A DNA stretch of 64,000 nt from Paenibacillus macerans. GTDB lineage: Bacteria; Bacillota; Bacilli; Paenibacillales; Paenibacillaceae. Positions within the stretch are counted from its first letter, which is position 1, and every line of letters starts with the position of its first letter. A model generated the notes under the pieces. The model was not told the DNA's origin. It did not search any database and saw only the letters and a list, made by a program, of their open reading frames with translations. The DNA is taken from the NCBI RefSeq assembly GCF_900454495.1, contig NZ_UGSI01000002.1, positions 558,001 through 622,000 on the forward strand, written 5' to 3'. Both the position numbers and the translations under genes were made by a program. Shown here one piece after another: positions 51,203 through 60,048 of the stretch.

Positions 51203-51573
51203 AGGTTGGAAGGATGCAATCGGAAAAAGAAGGGCCGCGGATCCGCCGCGAGAAGGCGACGGTGGCCCTGATGATTTCCCTTTATTGCCGGCGCCGGCAT
51301 AGCCACCGGGAACGGACCGGCCGGGACGAAGCCGCCGCCGGAAGCGAACCCGGCCTGTGCCCGGAATGCGCGGAGCTGCACCGATACGCGTTGGAGCGGC
51401 TCGCCCGCTGCCGGTTCGGCGAAGACAAAACGACCTGCCGGGCGTGTCCGGTCCACTGCTATGCGCCCAAACAGCGGGACAAAATCCGCAGAATCATGGC
51501 TTACGCCGGACCGAAAATGCTGTTGCGGCATCCGATATTGACGGTCCGGCATCTGCTGGACGATAGGAAGTGA
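51199..51573 (+). CDS. Nitrous oxide-stimulated promoter (NOSP) family protein
   Basis: The product has the family's signature: IRREKATVALMISLYCRRRH near the start, LCPECAELHRYALERLARCRFGEDKTTCRACPVHCYAPKQRDKIRRIMAYAGPKMLLRHPIL in the core. Cys pairs CxxC and CxxCxxxC suggest metal binding. The TTG start overlaps the permease stop and follows GGGAGGGCGGAG; an ATG at 51214 is an alternative (119 residues). The function is unknown; it is probably translationally coupled to the ABC permease gene. Confidence 0.85.
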   Translation: MKVGRMQSEKEGPRIRREKATVALMISLYCRRRHSHRERTGRDEAAAGSEPGLCPECAELHRYALERLARCRFGEDKTTCRACPVHCYAPKQRDKIRRIMAYAGPKMLLRHPILTVRHLLDDRK

Positions 51574-51653
51574 TCTCATTCACAATAATGTCAAACTTTT
51601 TGTGGCATTTAAAAAGTCCAGTAATGGCGCGGGTTTTCGGCTCCAATTCCGCC

Positions 51654-51687
51654 TTTGTGACATACATCATGTGATTTCTGTCACAAA
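51654..51687 (+). promoter_or_regulatory. Fnr-like/Rex-like site before cydA
   Basis: TGTGATTTCTGTCACA (51670-51685) is a perfect TGTGA-N6-TCACA box. It is embedded in a larger repeat, TTTGTGACA (51654-51662) and TGTCACAAA (51679-51687). The site fits Fnr or a related oxygen/redox regulator that would induce cytochrome bd at low oxygen. Confidence 0.6.
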
Positions 51688-51771
51688 ATTATTATTTTTT
51701 CGGCGTTCGTTTTCATCAATGAGTGCTAGAATTCACATTAGATAATAATTATTCGAAAGTAGGGGAATGAA

Positions 51772-53178
51772 ATGTTGGATCCGATTCTGCTTGCACGGCT
51801 TCAGTTTGCGGTCACGACGATTTTCCATTTCTTCTTTGTGCCTCTGTCCATCGGCCTAGTCGTCCTGATCGCGATCATGGAGACGATGTACGTCGTAAAG
51901 GGAAAAGAAGAGTACAAACGGATGGCCAAATTCTGGGGAAAACTGTTCCTGATCAACTTTGCGGTCGGGGTCGTAACGGGGATTCTTCAGGAATTCCAGT
52001 TCGGAATGAACTGGTCCGATTACTCGCGGTTCGTAGGGGATGTGTTCGGCGCGCCGCTCGCGGTGGAAGCGCTGTTCGCCTTCTTTATGGAATCGACCTT
52101 TATCGGACTGTGGATCTTCGGCTGGGATCGCCTGTCCAAGAAGGTGCATCTGCTGTGCATTTGGCTGGTGGCTCTGGGGACGACGGTATCGGCGTTCTGG
52201 ATTTTGGCGGCCAACTCGTTCATGCAGCGCCCGGTCGGGTTTGAAATCAATAACGGCCGTGCGGAAATGAACGACTTCTTTGCGCTGATCGGCAACGGCC
52301 AGCTGTGGGTGGAATTCCCGCATACCGTGCTTGGCGCGTTTGCCACAGGAGCGTTTATGATCGCCGGGGTCAGCGCGTATAAGCTGCTGAAACGCCAGGA
52401 TACGTCCTTTTTCAAAAAATCGTTTACGATCGGCATCATCGTTGCTTTAATCGCTTCGTTCGCCACGGCGCTGTTCGGCCATCAGCAAGCGCAGTATCTG
52501 GTCAAAACGCAGCCGATGAAAATGGCCGCGTCCGAAGGCCTGTGGGGCAAATCCGGCGACCCGGCGCCGTGGACGCTGTACGCGCACATCGATTCGGGCA
52601 ACGGGAAAAACGACTTTGAAATCAAAATCCCTTACCTGCTCAGCTTCCTGTCTTACAGCAAATTTTCCGGCGAAGTAAAAGGAATGCACGAGCTTCAGGC
52701 CGAATATGAACAATCATATGGGCCTGGGGATTATATTCCGCCGGTGCGGACGACCTTCTGGAGCTTCCGGATCATGATCGCCGCCGGCTGTCTGATGATC
52801 CTGCTTGGACTTTACGGGACGTATCTCGCTTGGCGCAAAAAGCTGGACCGTCCGAACAAATGGTTCTACCGCGCGATGCTGTGGTCGATCTCGCTGCCGT
52901 TTATCGCCAATACGTCCGGCTGGATCATGACGGAAATCGGCCGTCAGCCGTGGACGGTATTCGGCCTGATGCAGACGAAGGACAGCGTGTCGCCGAGCGT
53001 CACCGGCGGGCAAATTTTGTTCTCCCTGATCGCGTTCACGCTGATTTACGCGGTGCTTGGAGCGGTGATGGCCTACCTGTTCGTTAAAGTTATCAAGAAA
53101 GGGCCGAATGAGGACGGCGCCGGTGCCGACCATTCGACGGATCCATTTGGTAAGGAGGGTTATCATGCTGTCTCTTAA
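51772..53178 (+). CDS. cydA: Cytochrome bd quinol oxidase subunit I
   Basis: This 468-residue subunit carries the haems b558, b595 and d. The N-terminal LARLQFAVTTIFHFFFVPLSIGL supplies the conserved His19. The helix FMESTFIGLWIFGWDRLSKKVHLLCIW and the quinol-loop end GRQPWTVFGLMQTKDSVSP are typical. The loop is short, as in Firmicutes. The oxidase reduces oxygen with quinol at high affinity. It is the first gene of the cydABDC operon. Confidence 0.97.
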   Translation: MLDPILLARLQFAVTTIFHFFFVPLSIGLVVLIAIMETMYVVKGKEEYKRMAKFWGKLFLINFAVGVVTGILQEFQFGMNWSDYSRFVGDVFGAPLAVEALFAFFMESTFIGLWIFGWDRLSKKVHLLCIWLVALGTTVSAFWILAANSFMQRPVGFEINNGRAEMNDFFALIGNGQLWVEFPHTVLGAFATGAFMIAGVSAYKLLKRQDTSFFKKSFTIGIIVALIASFATALFGHQQAQYLVKTQPMKMAASEGLWGKSGDPAPWTLYAHIDSGNGKNDFEIKIPYLLSFLSYSKFSGEVKGMHELQAEYEQSYGPGDYIPPVRTTFWSFRIMIAAGCLMILLGLYGTYLAWRKKLDRPNKWFYRAMLWSISLPFIANTSGWIMTEIGRQPWTVFGLMQTKDSVSPSVTGGQILFSLIAFTLIYAVLGAVMAYLFVKVIKKGPNEDGAGADHSTDPFGKEGYHAVS

Positions 53179-54181
53179 TGAGCTGTGGTTTATCCTTGTC
53201 GCGGTGTTGTTCATCGGTTTCTTCTTTTTGGAAGGTTTTGATTTCGGCATCGGAATGAGCACCCGGTTTTTGGCAAAAAATGATATGGAGCGCCGCGTGC
53301 TGATCAACTCGATCGGACCGTTCTGGGATGCCAACGAGGTATGGCTGCTGACGGCGGGCGGCGCGATGTTCGCCGCGTTTCCGAACTGGTACGCCACGAT
53401 GTTCAGCGGATATTACACCCCGCTCGTCGTGCTGCTGCTGGCGCTGATCGCCCGCGGGGTCGCGTTTGAATTCCGCGGCAAGGTCGGCAGCGAGAAATGG
53501 AAGTCGACCTGGGACGCCGCGATTTTTCTCGGCAGCCTGCTGCCGCCGTTCCTGCTCGGCGTGGTGTTCGCCGGTCTGATGAAAGGCCTGCCGATCGACG
53601 GGGACATGGAAATGAAGGCCGGCCTGTTCGATATGGTGAACGTCTACACGCTGGTCGGCGGCATTACGGTCGTGGTGCTGTGCCTTGTGCACGGCCTGCT
53701 GTTCGCCTCGCTGCGCACGACGGGCAGCTTGCGGGAGCGGGCCCGCAAGCTGGCGCATAAAATGCTGATTCCGCTCGCCGTATTGTTCGTACTGTTTGGC
53801 ATGTTGACCTACTTCCAGACGGACGTGTTCCAAGTCCGCGGCTTGGTGCTCGGGCTGGTAGGGTTGCTCGGCGTTATCGCCTTTGTGCTGGGGGGATGGT
53901 TTATCTCCAAGCAAAAAGACGGCTGGGCGTTCGGCATGACCGGAACGATGATCGCCTTATCGATCGCGGCGGTGTTTATCGGGTTGTTCCCGCGCGTCAT
54001 GGTCAGCTCGATCAGCGAGACGTTTTCCCTGACGATCCAGAACGCGTCTTCCGGGCCGTATTCGCTGAAGGTCATGACGATCGTGTCTTTAACCCTGCTG
54101 CCGTTTGTGCTGGGGTACCAAATTTGGAGTTATTTCGTTTTCCATAAACGCGTACACGAGAAGGAGCATTTGGAATATTAA
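53165..54181 (+). CDS. cydB: Cytochrome bd quinol oxidase subunit II
   Basis: The start is the ATG at 53165, behind AAGGAGG and 14 bp inside the end of cydA. The 338-residue membrane protein shows the family opening LNELWFILVAVLFIGFFFLEGFDFGIGM and the motif SIGPFWDANEVWLLTAGGAMFAAFP. It pairs with CydA in the oxidase. Confidence 0.97.
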   Translation: MLSLNELWFILVAVLFIGFFFLEGFDFGIGMSTRFLAKNDMERRVLINSIGPFWDANEVWLLTAGGAMFAAFPNWYATMFSGYYTPLVVLLLALIARGVAFEFRGKVGSEKWKSTWDAAIFLGSLLPPFLLGVVFAGLMKGLPIDGDMEMKAGLFDMVNVYTLVGGITVVVLCLVHGLLFASLRTTGSLRERARKLAHKMLIPLAVLFVLFGMLTYFQTDVFQVRGLVLGLVGLLGVIAFVLGGWFISKQKDGWAFGMTGTMIALSIAAVFIGLFPRVMVSSISETFSLTIQNASSGPYSLKVMTIVSLTLLPFVLGYQIWSYFVFHKRVHEKEHLEY

Positions 54182-55917
54182 TGGGACGCGGTTTGATGAA
54201 ATTTCAAGGGGTGCGGCCGGTCATGGCGATCATGGCCCTGCTGACCCTGCTTCAGAGCATCGCAATCATCGGGCAGGCTAAATGGCTGGCGGAGATCGTC
54301 TCCGCCCTGTTTGCCGGCGCCAAGCTGCAGGAACAAGCCGGCGGGGCCGGTTTGTTCCTGCTTGCTTTTATGGTGCGGCAAATTTGCGCGCTGACGATGC
54401 AGAAGACGGCCTACCGCTTTGCGGAAGAGACGGGGCGGGACCTGCGGAAGCAGGTGCTGGAGAAGCTGTTTCAACTGGGTCCGCGGTTCACTGGAACCGA
54501 AGGCACAGGGAACCTGGTGACCTTGGTGCTGGAGGGCGTGGCCAAATTCCGCAATTACCTGGAGCTGTTTCTGCCGCGGATGCTGGCGACCGGGCTGACG
54601 CCGGTGCTGATTTTGGCCTACGTTTATAAGCTGGATCTCGCTTCCGGGGTTATCCTGACGATCACGATGCCAATTTTGATCGCGTTTATGATTTTGCTCG
54701 GGCTGGCGGCGCGGAAGCAAACGGAGCGGCAGCTCAAATCGTACCGCGTGTTGGCGAACCATTTCGTCGATTCGCTGCGCGGTCTGGAGACGCTGAAATT
54801 CCTCGGGCGCAGCAAATCGCATCAGAACTCGATCGCCCGGGTGAGCGACTCCTACCGTTCGGCAACAATGCGCACGCTGCGGGTCGCCTTTTTGTCTTCG
54901 TTTGCGCTCGACTTCTTTACGATGCTGTCGGTCGCTTCGGTGGCGGTCAGCCTCGGGCTGCGGCTGGTGAACGGGGAAATGCTGCTGCTGCCCGCGCTGA
55001 CCGTGCTGATTTTGGCGCCGGAGTATTTTTTGCCGGTGCGGATGGTCGGGGCGGACTTCCACGCCACCCTGGACGGGAAAGAAGCCGGAGAAGCGATGCA
55101 GGCGATCATCACGGCGGCGGAGGAGGAGGCGTCCCAGGCGGCGCCGGTGCCGGAAGGCGTGGCCTGGGCGTGGACGGCGGACAGTACGCTGGCCTTGCAT
55201 GACGTAGGCATGATTCATGAGCGGGAGGCCAAGGCCTCGCTGGAGGACGTCCGGCTGTCGCTACGCGGCATGGGCAAAATCGGCATCATCGGCGAAAGCG
55301 GAGCCGGAAAGTCGACGCTGATCGACGTGATCGGCGGGTTTTTGCGGCCGACATCCGGCGGCTTTGAGCTGAACGGCAGCGCGCTGGGCGACTTGACGGC
55401 CGCGGGCTGGCGGGAGCAAATCACTTATATTCCGCAGCGTCCGTATATTTTCAGCGGCAGCCTGGCCGATAATATAAGCTTCCATGCGCCCGGGGCGTCG
55501 CGCGGGGACGTGGAGCGGGCGGCGGTGGCGGCCGGGCTCGGGGAATTGGCGCGCAGCTTGCCCGGCGGGCTGGACGAGCCGATCGGCGGCGGCGGTCGGA
55601 CGCTGAGCGGCGGCCAGGAGCAGCGGGTGGCGCTGGCCCGGGCTTTAGTCAGCAAACGGCCGATCATTTTGCTCGACGAGCCGACGGCCCATTTGGACAT
55701 CGAGACGGAATACGAATTAAAGAATACGATGCTGCCTTTGTTTGAAGGCAAGCTTGTATTGCTGGCGACGCACCGCCTGCATTGGATGCGGGAGATGGAC
55801 TGCATTATCGTGATGGAGCAGGGCCGGGTAGCGGAAACGGGAACGCATGGCGAGTTGATGAAGAAACGGGGCGCTTATTACCGCATGGTTGCGGCGCAGC
55901 GGGAGGAGATCGGATGA
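54181..55917 (+). CDS. cydD: Thiol-reductant ABC exporter subunit CydD
   Basis: This 578-residue half-transporter has an N-terminal six-helix domain and an ATPase with Walker A GESGAGKST, signature LSGGQEQRVALAR and Walker B IILLDEPTAHLD. With CydC it exports glutathione or cysteine, or transports haem-related cargo, and is needed to assemble cytochrome bd. Its ATG shares one base with the cydB stop. Confidence 0.95.
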   Translation: MGRGLMKFQGVRPVMAIMALLTLLQSIAIIGQAKWLAEIVSALFAGAKLQEQAGGAGLFLLAFMVRQICALTMQKTAYRFAEETGRDLRKQVLEKLFQLGPRFTGTEGTGNLVTLVLEGVAKFRNYLELFLPRMLATGLTPVLILAYVYKLDLASGVILTITMPILIAFMILLGLAARKQTERQLKSYRVLANHFVDSLRGLETLKFLGRSKSHQNSIARVSDSYRSATMRTLRVAFLSSFALDFFTMLSVASVAVSLGLRLVNGEMLLLPALTVLILAPEYFLPVRMVGADFHATLDGKEAGEAMQAIITAAEEEASQAAPVPEGVAWAWTADSTLALHDVGMIHEREAKASLEDVRLSLRGMGKIGIIGESGAGKSTLIDVIGGFLRPTSGGFELNGSALGDLTAAGWREQITYIPQRPYIFSGSLADNISFHAPGASRGDVERAAVAAGLGELARSLPGGLDEPIGGGGRTLSGGQEQRVALARALVSKRPIILLDEPTAHLDIETEYELKNTMLPLFEGKLVLLATHRLHWMREMDCIIVMEQGRVAETGTHGELMKKRGAYYRMVAAQREEIG

Positions 55918-57680
55918 AGCGGGAGTCTTGGATTGGCCCTTATTTTCGTTTATACAGCGGACGGTTTGCCCTTTATTTGCTCCTCGGTGTGCTTACGCTG
56001 CTCTCCGCCGGCATGCTGATGTTTACTTCCGGTTTTCTGATCTCGAAGTCGGCGCTGCAGCCTTACAATATTTTGCTGGTGTACGTGCCGATCGTCGGCG
56101 TGCGCACATTTGGGATCGGCCGGGCGGTCATCCACTATGTCGAGCGGCTGGTCGGGCATGACACGGTGCTGCGGATTTTGGCCCGGATGCGGGTGCGCCT
56201 GTACCGGATTTTGGAACCCCAGGCGCTTTTTATCCGCTCCCGCTACCGGACGGGGGACATTCTCGGGGCGCTGGCCGATGATATCGAACAGCTGCAGAAC
56301 GTATATATCCGCACCGTGTTTCCGGGTCTGGTCGCTTTGATTTTGTATGCCGCGGCCGTAATTGCGATGGGATTTTTCGATGTGACGTTCGCTTTGCTGC
56401 TGGCGGGGTACATTTTTGTTTTGGTGGCGGTGCTGCCCTATGTGACGCTGCGGCTGACCCGGCGGACCAACGAAGAGGTCAAACGCGAGCGTGGCGGGCT
56501 GTACCGCACCTTGACCGACGCCGTCATGGGCATCGGCGATTGGGTGATCAGCGGCCGGGCGGACGAATTCCTGGCCTCGTACGAGCGGGATGAGGCGGCC
56601 GTGGCCCGCAAAGACCGCAAGCTGCGGGCATGGGCGCGCTGGCGGAGCCTGATCGGACAAATGGTCGTTGGCCTCGCCGTCGTCTCGATGGTGTACTGGG
56701 CCGGCGGGCAGGCCGCGGCCGGACAGATCGACGCCACGCTGATCGCCGCGTTTGTGCTGATCGTGTTTCCGCTGGCGGACGCGTTTTTGCCCGTCTCGGA
56801 CGCGGTGGAGCGTATCCCGCAGTACGGCGTGTCGTTGGCGCGGCTGGAGCGGATCGAGCACTCCGGCGGTGAGCAGCGGCAGGCCGCTGGCGGAGCGGGC
56901 GTTGCCGGCGGGAGCGGGGGATTCCGCGGCATGGCCCCGGAGGCTGCTCAAGCCGTCCACATTCGGCTGCAGGGCGTGCGCTTCGCGTATGCGGCGGGCG
57001 GCGCCATTTCCGTGGACGGTGTGTCGCTGGACATCCCGCAGGGCAAGCGGGTTGCCGTGATCGGCCGCAGCGGCGCGGGCAAGTCGACGCTGCTGAAGCT
57101 GATCCAGGGGGCGCTTGCCCCAAGCGATGGAACGGTGACGTTTAACGGCGTCCCCGCCGCGGCCTTAGGCGAACGGATGCCGGAGTACGTGTCCGTTCTG
57201 AATCAGAGCCCGCATCTGTTCGACACGACGGTGGCGAACAACATCAGGCTCGCCCGGCCGGAGGCTGCGGACGAGGAGATCCGCCGGGCCGCGCAAGCTG
57301 CGCAGCTGGGCCCGCTGATCTCGGCGCTGCCGGAGGGCCTGAACACGCCGATGCGCGAAACGGGCCAGCGTTTCTCCGGCGGCGAACGGCAGCGCGTGGC
57401 GCTGGCGCGGATCTTGCTGCAGGACACGCCCGTGCTCATCCTCGATGAGCCGACCGTAGGGCTCGATCCGCGCACGGAGCGTGAGCTGCTGGCGACGATC
57501 TTCCGCACGACGCAGGGCAAAACGCTCATCTGGGTGACGCACCATCTGGTCGGCGCGGAGAAGATGGACGAGATTATTTTTATGGAGCATGGCCGCATCC
57601 TGATGCGGGGCACCCACGCCGAACTGATGAAGTCCGAACCGCGCTACCGCAATCTATACCGCTTGGACCGGCCGGATTAA
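55914..57680 (+). CDS. cydC: Thiol-reductant ABC exporter subunit CydC
   Basis: The ATG overlaps the cydD stop (ATGA). The 588-residue protein has a membrane domain opening YFRLYSGRFALYLLLGVLTLLSAGMLMFTSGFLISKSALQP and an ATPase with Walker A GRSGAGKST, signature FSGGERQRVALAR and Walker B VLILDEPTVGLD. A Gly/Ala-rich linker (around residues 320-345) joins them. It functions as a heterodimer with CydD. No clear terminator is seen directly after it. Confidence 0.95.
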   Translation: MKRESWIGPYFRLYSGRFALYLLLGVLTLLSAGMLMFTSGFLISKSALQPYNILLVYVPIVGVRTFGIGRAVIHYVERLVGHDTVLRILARMRVRLYRILEPQALFIRSRYRTGDILGALADDIEQLQNVYIRTVFPGLVALILYAAAVIAMGFFDVTFALLLAGYIFVLVAVLPYVTLRLTRRTNEEVKRERGGLYRTLTDAVMGIGDWVISGRADEFLASYERDEAAVARKDRKLRAWARWRSLIGQMVVGLAVVSMVYWAGGQAAAGQIDATLIAAFVLIVFPLADAFLPVSDAVERIPQYGVSLARLERIEHSGGEQRQAAGGAGVAGGSGGFRGMAPEAAQAVHIRLQGVRFAYAAGGAISVDGVSLDIPQGKRVAVIGRSGAGKSTLLKLIQGALAPSDGTVTFNGVPAAALGERMPEYVSVLNQSPHLFDTTVANNIRLARPEAADEEIRRAAQAAQLGPLISALPEGLNTPMRETGQRFSGGERQRVALARILLQDTPVLILDEPTVGLDPRTERELLATIFRTTQGKTLIWVTHHLVGAEKMDEIIFMEHGRILMRGTHAELMKSEPRYRNLYRLDRPD

Positions 57681-57830
57681 CGGCTTGGCAGCGGTTATAG
57701 GCTGTATGTCGAGGGACTCCGGCGGCAGCATCAAACCGGATGTAGCAATGGCAAGACCGGCTGCTTACCACTTCATTCGATTCATTCGTTATTGGAGTTA
57801 GCGGGTTCGGCATCCGGGGGCTTGGGTCTT

Positions 57831-58020
57831 TCGCTAACGGTTGTGATAGCCGTTATTTAGCTGAAAAGCGGGGGTTTCAATTTCTAACGGTTGCAACGGC
57901 GCTTACTTGGGTGAAAAAGGCTCGAATCCGCGGAAAAAAGCAAAAATTAGCTTTATGGCAACCGTTAAATTTTGTTTTGGTCACATTATGCCGAAATAAC
58001 GGCGCTGGCAACCGTAAGAA
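57831..58020. repeat. Family B inverted repeat element, copy 2
   Basis: AACGGTTG at 57836 and 57886, then CAACCGTT at about 57960 and CAACCGTA at about 58010, give the same 50-bp spacings as copy 1. The CAACCGTT and AACGGTTG blocks face each other. Confidence 0.7.
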
Positions 58021-58112
58021 TGACGGCTCGCCCGAGAGGCCGCGTCTTTCTGATCGTCAAGCGCCGTTTTTAGTTTTGAGCTAGCTAAAACAGCTCGGCT
58101 TGGGAAGTATGT

Positions 58113-58345
58113 TTGACAGCAGCCGGCTTCCGGAATGACGAGGACCGTCGGCCTTCAAATAACGTCACTTTTTGTTCTTATTCTCCTGCCCCCCCGGCAT
58201 ATCCATCCCATTAGCGGCATTCTTTGTCCTTATTTTCTTATGAATGGTGCGAAACGGGGATATTTCTTCACGATTCGAGAAAATAGCGGCATAAATTGCC
58301 TTTATTTTTTTCAAATTGATCGATATCGCCGGAATAACGTCATTT
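58113..58345. repeat. Family A intergenic repeat, copy 5
   Basis: There are four dyad units (about 58156-58187, 58209-58240, 58279-58312, 58330-58358) in the same order as copy 1, with shared flanks. Confidence 0.75.
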
Positions 58346-58360
58346 TTTGCTCTTATGGTT

Positions 58361-58590
58361 TCTGTTGGAGTTCACCGAGTTCGCTAGAGTCCGCCGGAGT
58401 TTGTTGAGTTTCGCTAAAGTCACCGAAATTTCGCCGCATTCAACCGCATTCCGCTGAAACTCGCTGGATTTGGCTGGAATCCAACCGAAGTTCCGCAGCA
58501 TTCCGTATAATCCCGCTGAAGTTCGCCGCGTCCCGCAACATTCCGTTGAAGTTCGCAGCATTCGCGGCACCCCGCCGCATTCCGCTGGCG
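58361..58590. repeat. Degenerate 10-bp periodic array
   Basis: About 22 degenerate units near AATTCCGCTG succeed one another, for example ATTCCGCTGA, AAGTTCGCCG, CATTCCGTTG. Unit length stays close to 10 bases, one helical turn. No credible protein frame is present. Confidence 0.7.
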
Positions 58591-58732
58591 TTTTCCGGCA
58601 GCCTGGTCCTAGTGCCTGCAAATTATGCAGGTATTTTCTTATGTTTCCAGCGCTTTTTCCTGAAGTCTATGCTTCCGTTTCGGTCGCTTCCCTTATATAA
58701 TGGAGATTAATATATTTACACGGAATGTAAGG

Positions 58733-58785
58733 GATTTAATGGGTTAATAATCTAATGGTTTAATAGTTTAATGATTTAATGGTGG
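58733..58785. repeat. AT-rich tandem repeat (TTTAATGG)
   Basis: Five or six degenerate 8-10-bp units of TTTAATGG lie between the 10-bp array and gltC. The remaining bases to 58929 hold no gene. Confidence 0.6.
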
Positions 58786-58929
58786 AGCCATTTAAATGGC
58801 CTGCCGGCGGTAGAGCATCGCTTGCTGCGGGCAAGTGCGCCAAAGGCTGCTGACGGCTTAGGAGAAGGCTTTTTCACGAAACAGGTGAATCCGGTTTTTC
58901 TGAGGCGTCTGGAATAGGGAGGGTGTGGC

Positions 58930-59841
58930 ATGGAACTGAGGCAAATCCAATATTTCATCGAAGTGGCCAAACTTGAGCATGTGACTGAGGCATCCTACGC
59001 TCTGCACGTTTCGCAATCGGCGGTAAGCCGGCAAATTTTCAAGCTGGAAGCGGAGCTGGGCGTGGACTTGTTTATTCATGAAGGGCGCAAAGTCAAGCTG
59101 ACGCCGATCGGCCGGCAGTTTTTAAACCAGATGGAGCAGCTGATGAAAGTCATCGACCATGCCCGTCAGGAGATCGAAGAATATTTGGATCCCGAGCGGG
59201 GGACCGTGCGGATCGGCTTCCCCAGCAGCTTGGCGGCGCGGATGGTTCCGGCGGTCGTTTCGGCTTTCCGCAAAAAGTACCCGTATGTCCATTTTCAACT
59301 GCAGCACGGCTCGTACAAAGAATTGATGGACTGGGTCGTCGAAGGGGAGATCAACCTGGCGGTGATGGGGCCGGTGCCGCAGCAGGAACCGCAAATCAAC
59401 GGCGAGATTTTGTTCCGGGAAAAATTCGTGGCGCTCCTTCCCGCCGGACACTCTATGGCCGACCAGCCCTCTTTGAAACTAAGCGATTTGAAAAACGATG
59501 TGTTTGTCTTGTTTCCCAAAGGTTTCATCCTGCGCGATATCGTGGTGAGGGCTTGCGCCAATTTGGGGTTTCAGCCCAAGGTCGCTTTTGAAGGGGACGA
59601 TCTGGATGCCATCAAAGGGCTGGTTTCCGCGGGCCTTGGCCTGACGCTGCTGCCGGAAATCGCCTTAAGCGAGCAGATTCCGCCGACGATTGTGACGGTG
59701 CCGATCAATGAACCGCAGGTCACCCGGGATGTCGGGGTCATCGTTCCGGCGGGGCGCGAAATGGCGCCGACGGAGAAGCTGTTTTATGAGTTCCTGAAGG
59801 AGCTTTCGCCCCAGGCGCTGGGTTATATATCCCCTGGTTAA
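58930..59841 (+). CDS. gltC: LysR-family regulator, GltC-like
   Basis: This 303-residue regulator opens with the LysR helix-turn-helix MELRQIQYFIEVAKLEHVTEASYALHVSQSAVSRQIFKLEAELGVDLF. It continues in a way that closely tracks Bacillus GltC (IGFPSSLAARMVPAVVSAFRKKYP, LFPKGFILRDIVV, EGDDLDAIKGLVSAGLGLTLLPE). GltC activates glutamate synthase genes and is linked to glutamate dehydrogenase activity. No glutamate synthase gene is in the window, but gdhA lies 2 kb downstream. GGAGGGTGTGGC precedes the ATG. Confidence 0.93.
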   Translation: MELRQIQYFIEVAKLEHVTEASYALHVSQSAVSRQIFKLEAELGVDLFIHEGRKVKLTPIGRQFLNQMEQLMKVIDHARQEIEEYLDPERGTVRIGFPSSLAARMVPAVVSAFRKKYPYVHFQLQHGSYKELMDWVVEGEINLAVMGPVPQQEPQINGEILFREKFVALLPAGHSMADQPSLKLSDLKNDVFVLFPKGFILRDIVVRACANLGFQPKVAFEGDDLDAIKGLVSAGLGLTLLPEIALSEQIPPTIVTVPINEPQVTRDVGVIVPAGREMAPTEKLFYEFLKELSPQALGYISPG

Positions 59842-59866
59842 GCGAACCGAAAAATTTTTAATAATT

Positions 59867-59904
59867 AAGGACCGTGAAAATAATCACTTTCATGGTCCTT
59901 TTTT
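59867..59904 (+). terminator. Terminator after gltC
   Basis: AAGGACCGTGAAA pairs with TTTCATGGTCCTT (one G-T pair), followed by six T. Confidence 0.9.
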
Positions 59905-60048
59905 GTAGAAAATGTGGTACAATTTATTGGGATTGTTGCAGGTTGAGATGTGCCTTTTTTCACTAACCAAAAATGGTTGGAGTAAGAGAAGGTTGGAACA
60001 CTAAGGAACAAGCAAGTACTTAAGATCTATTGCAAAGGAGAATCGGAA

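Noticed and set aside
59940..60048. Rex box before yjlC-ndh, expected from the Bacillus operon
   Set aside because: I could not find TTGTGAA-N4-TTCACAA or a close variant; only a small CTAACC/GGTTGG hairpin is present.
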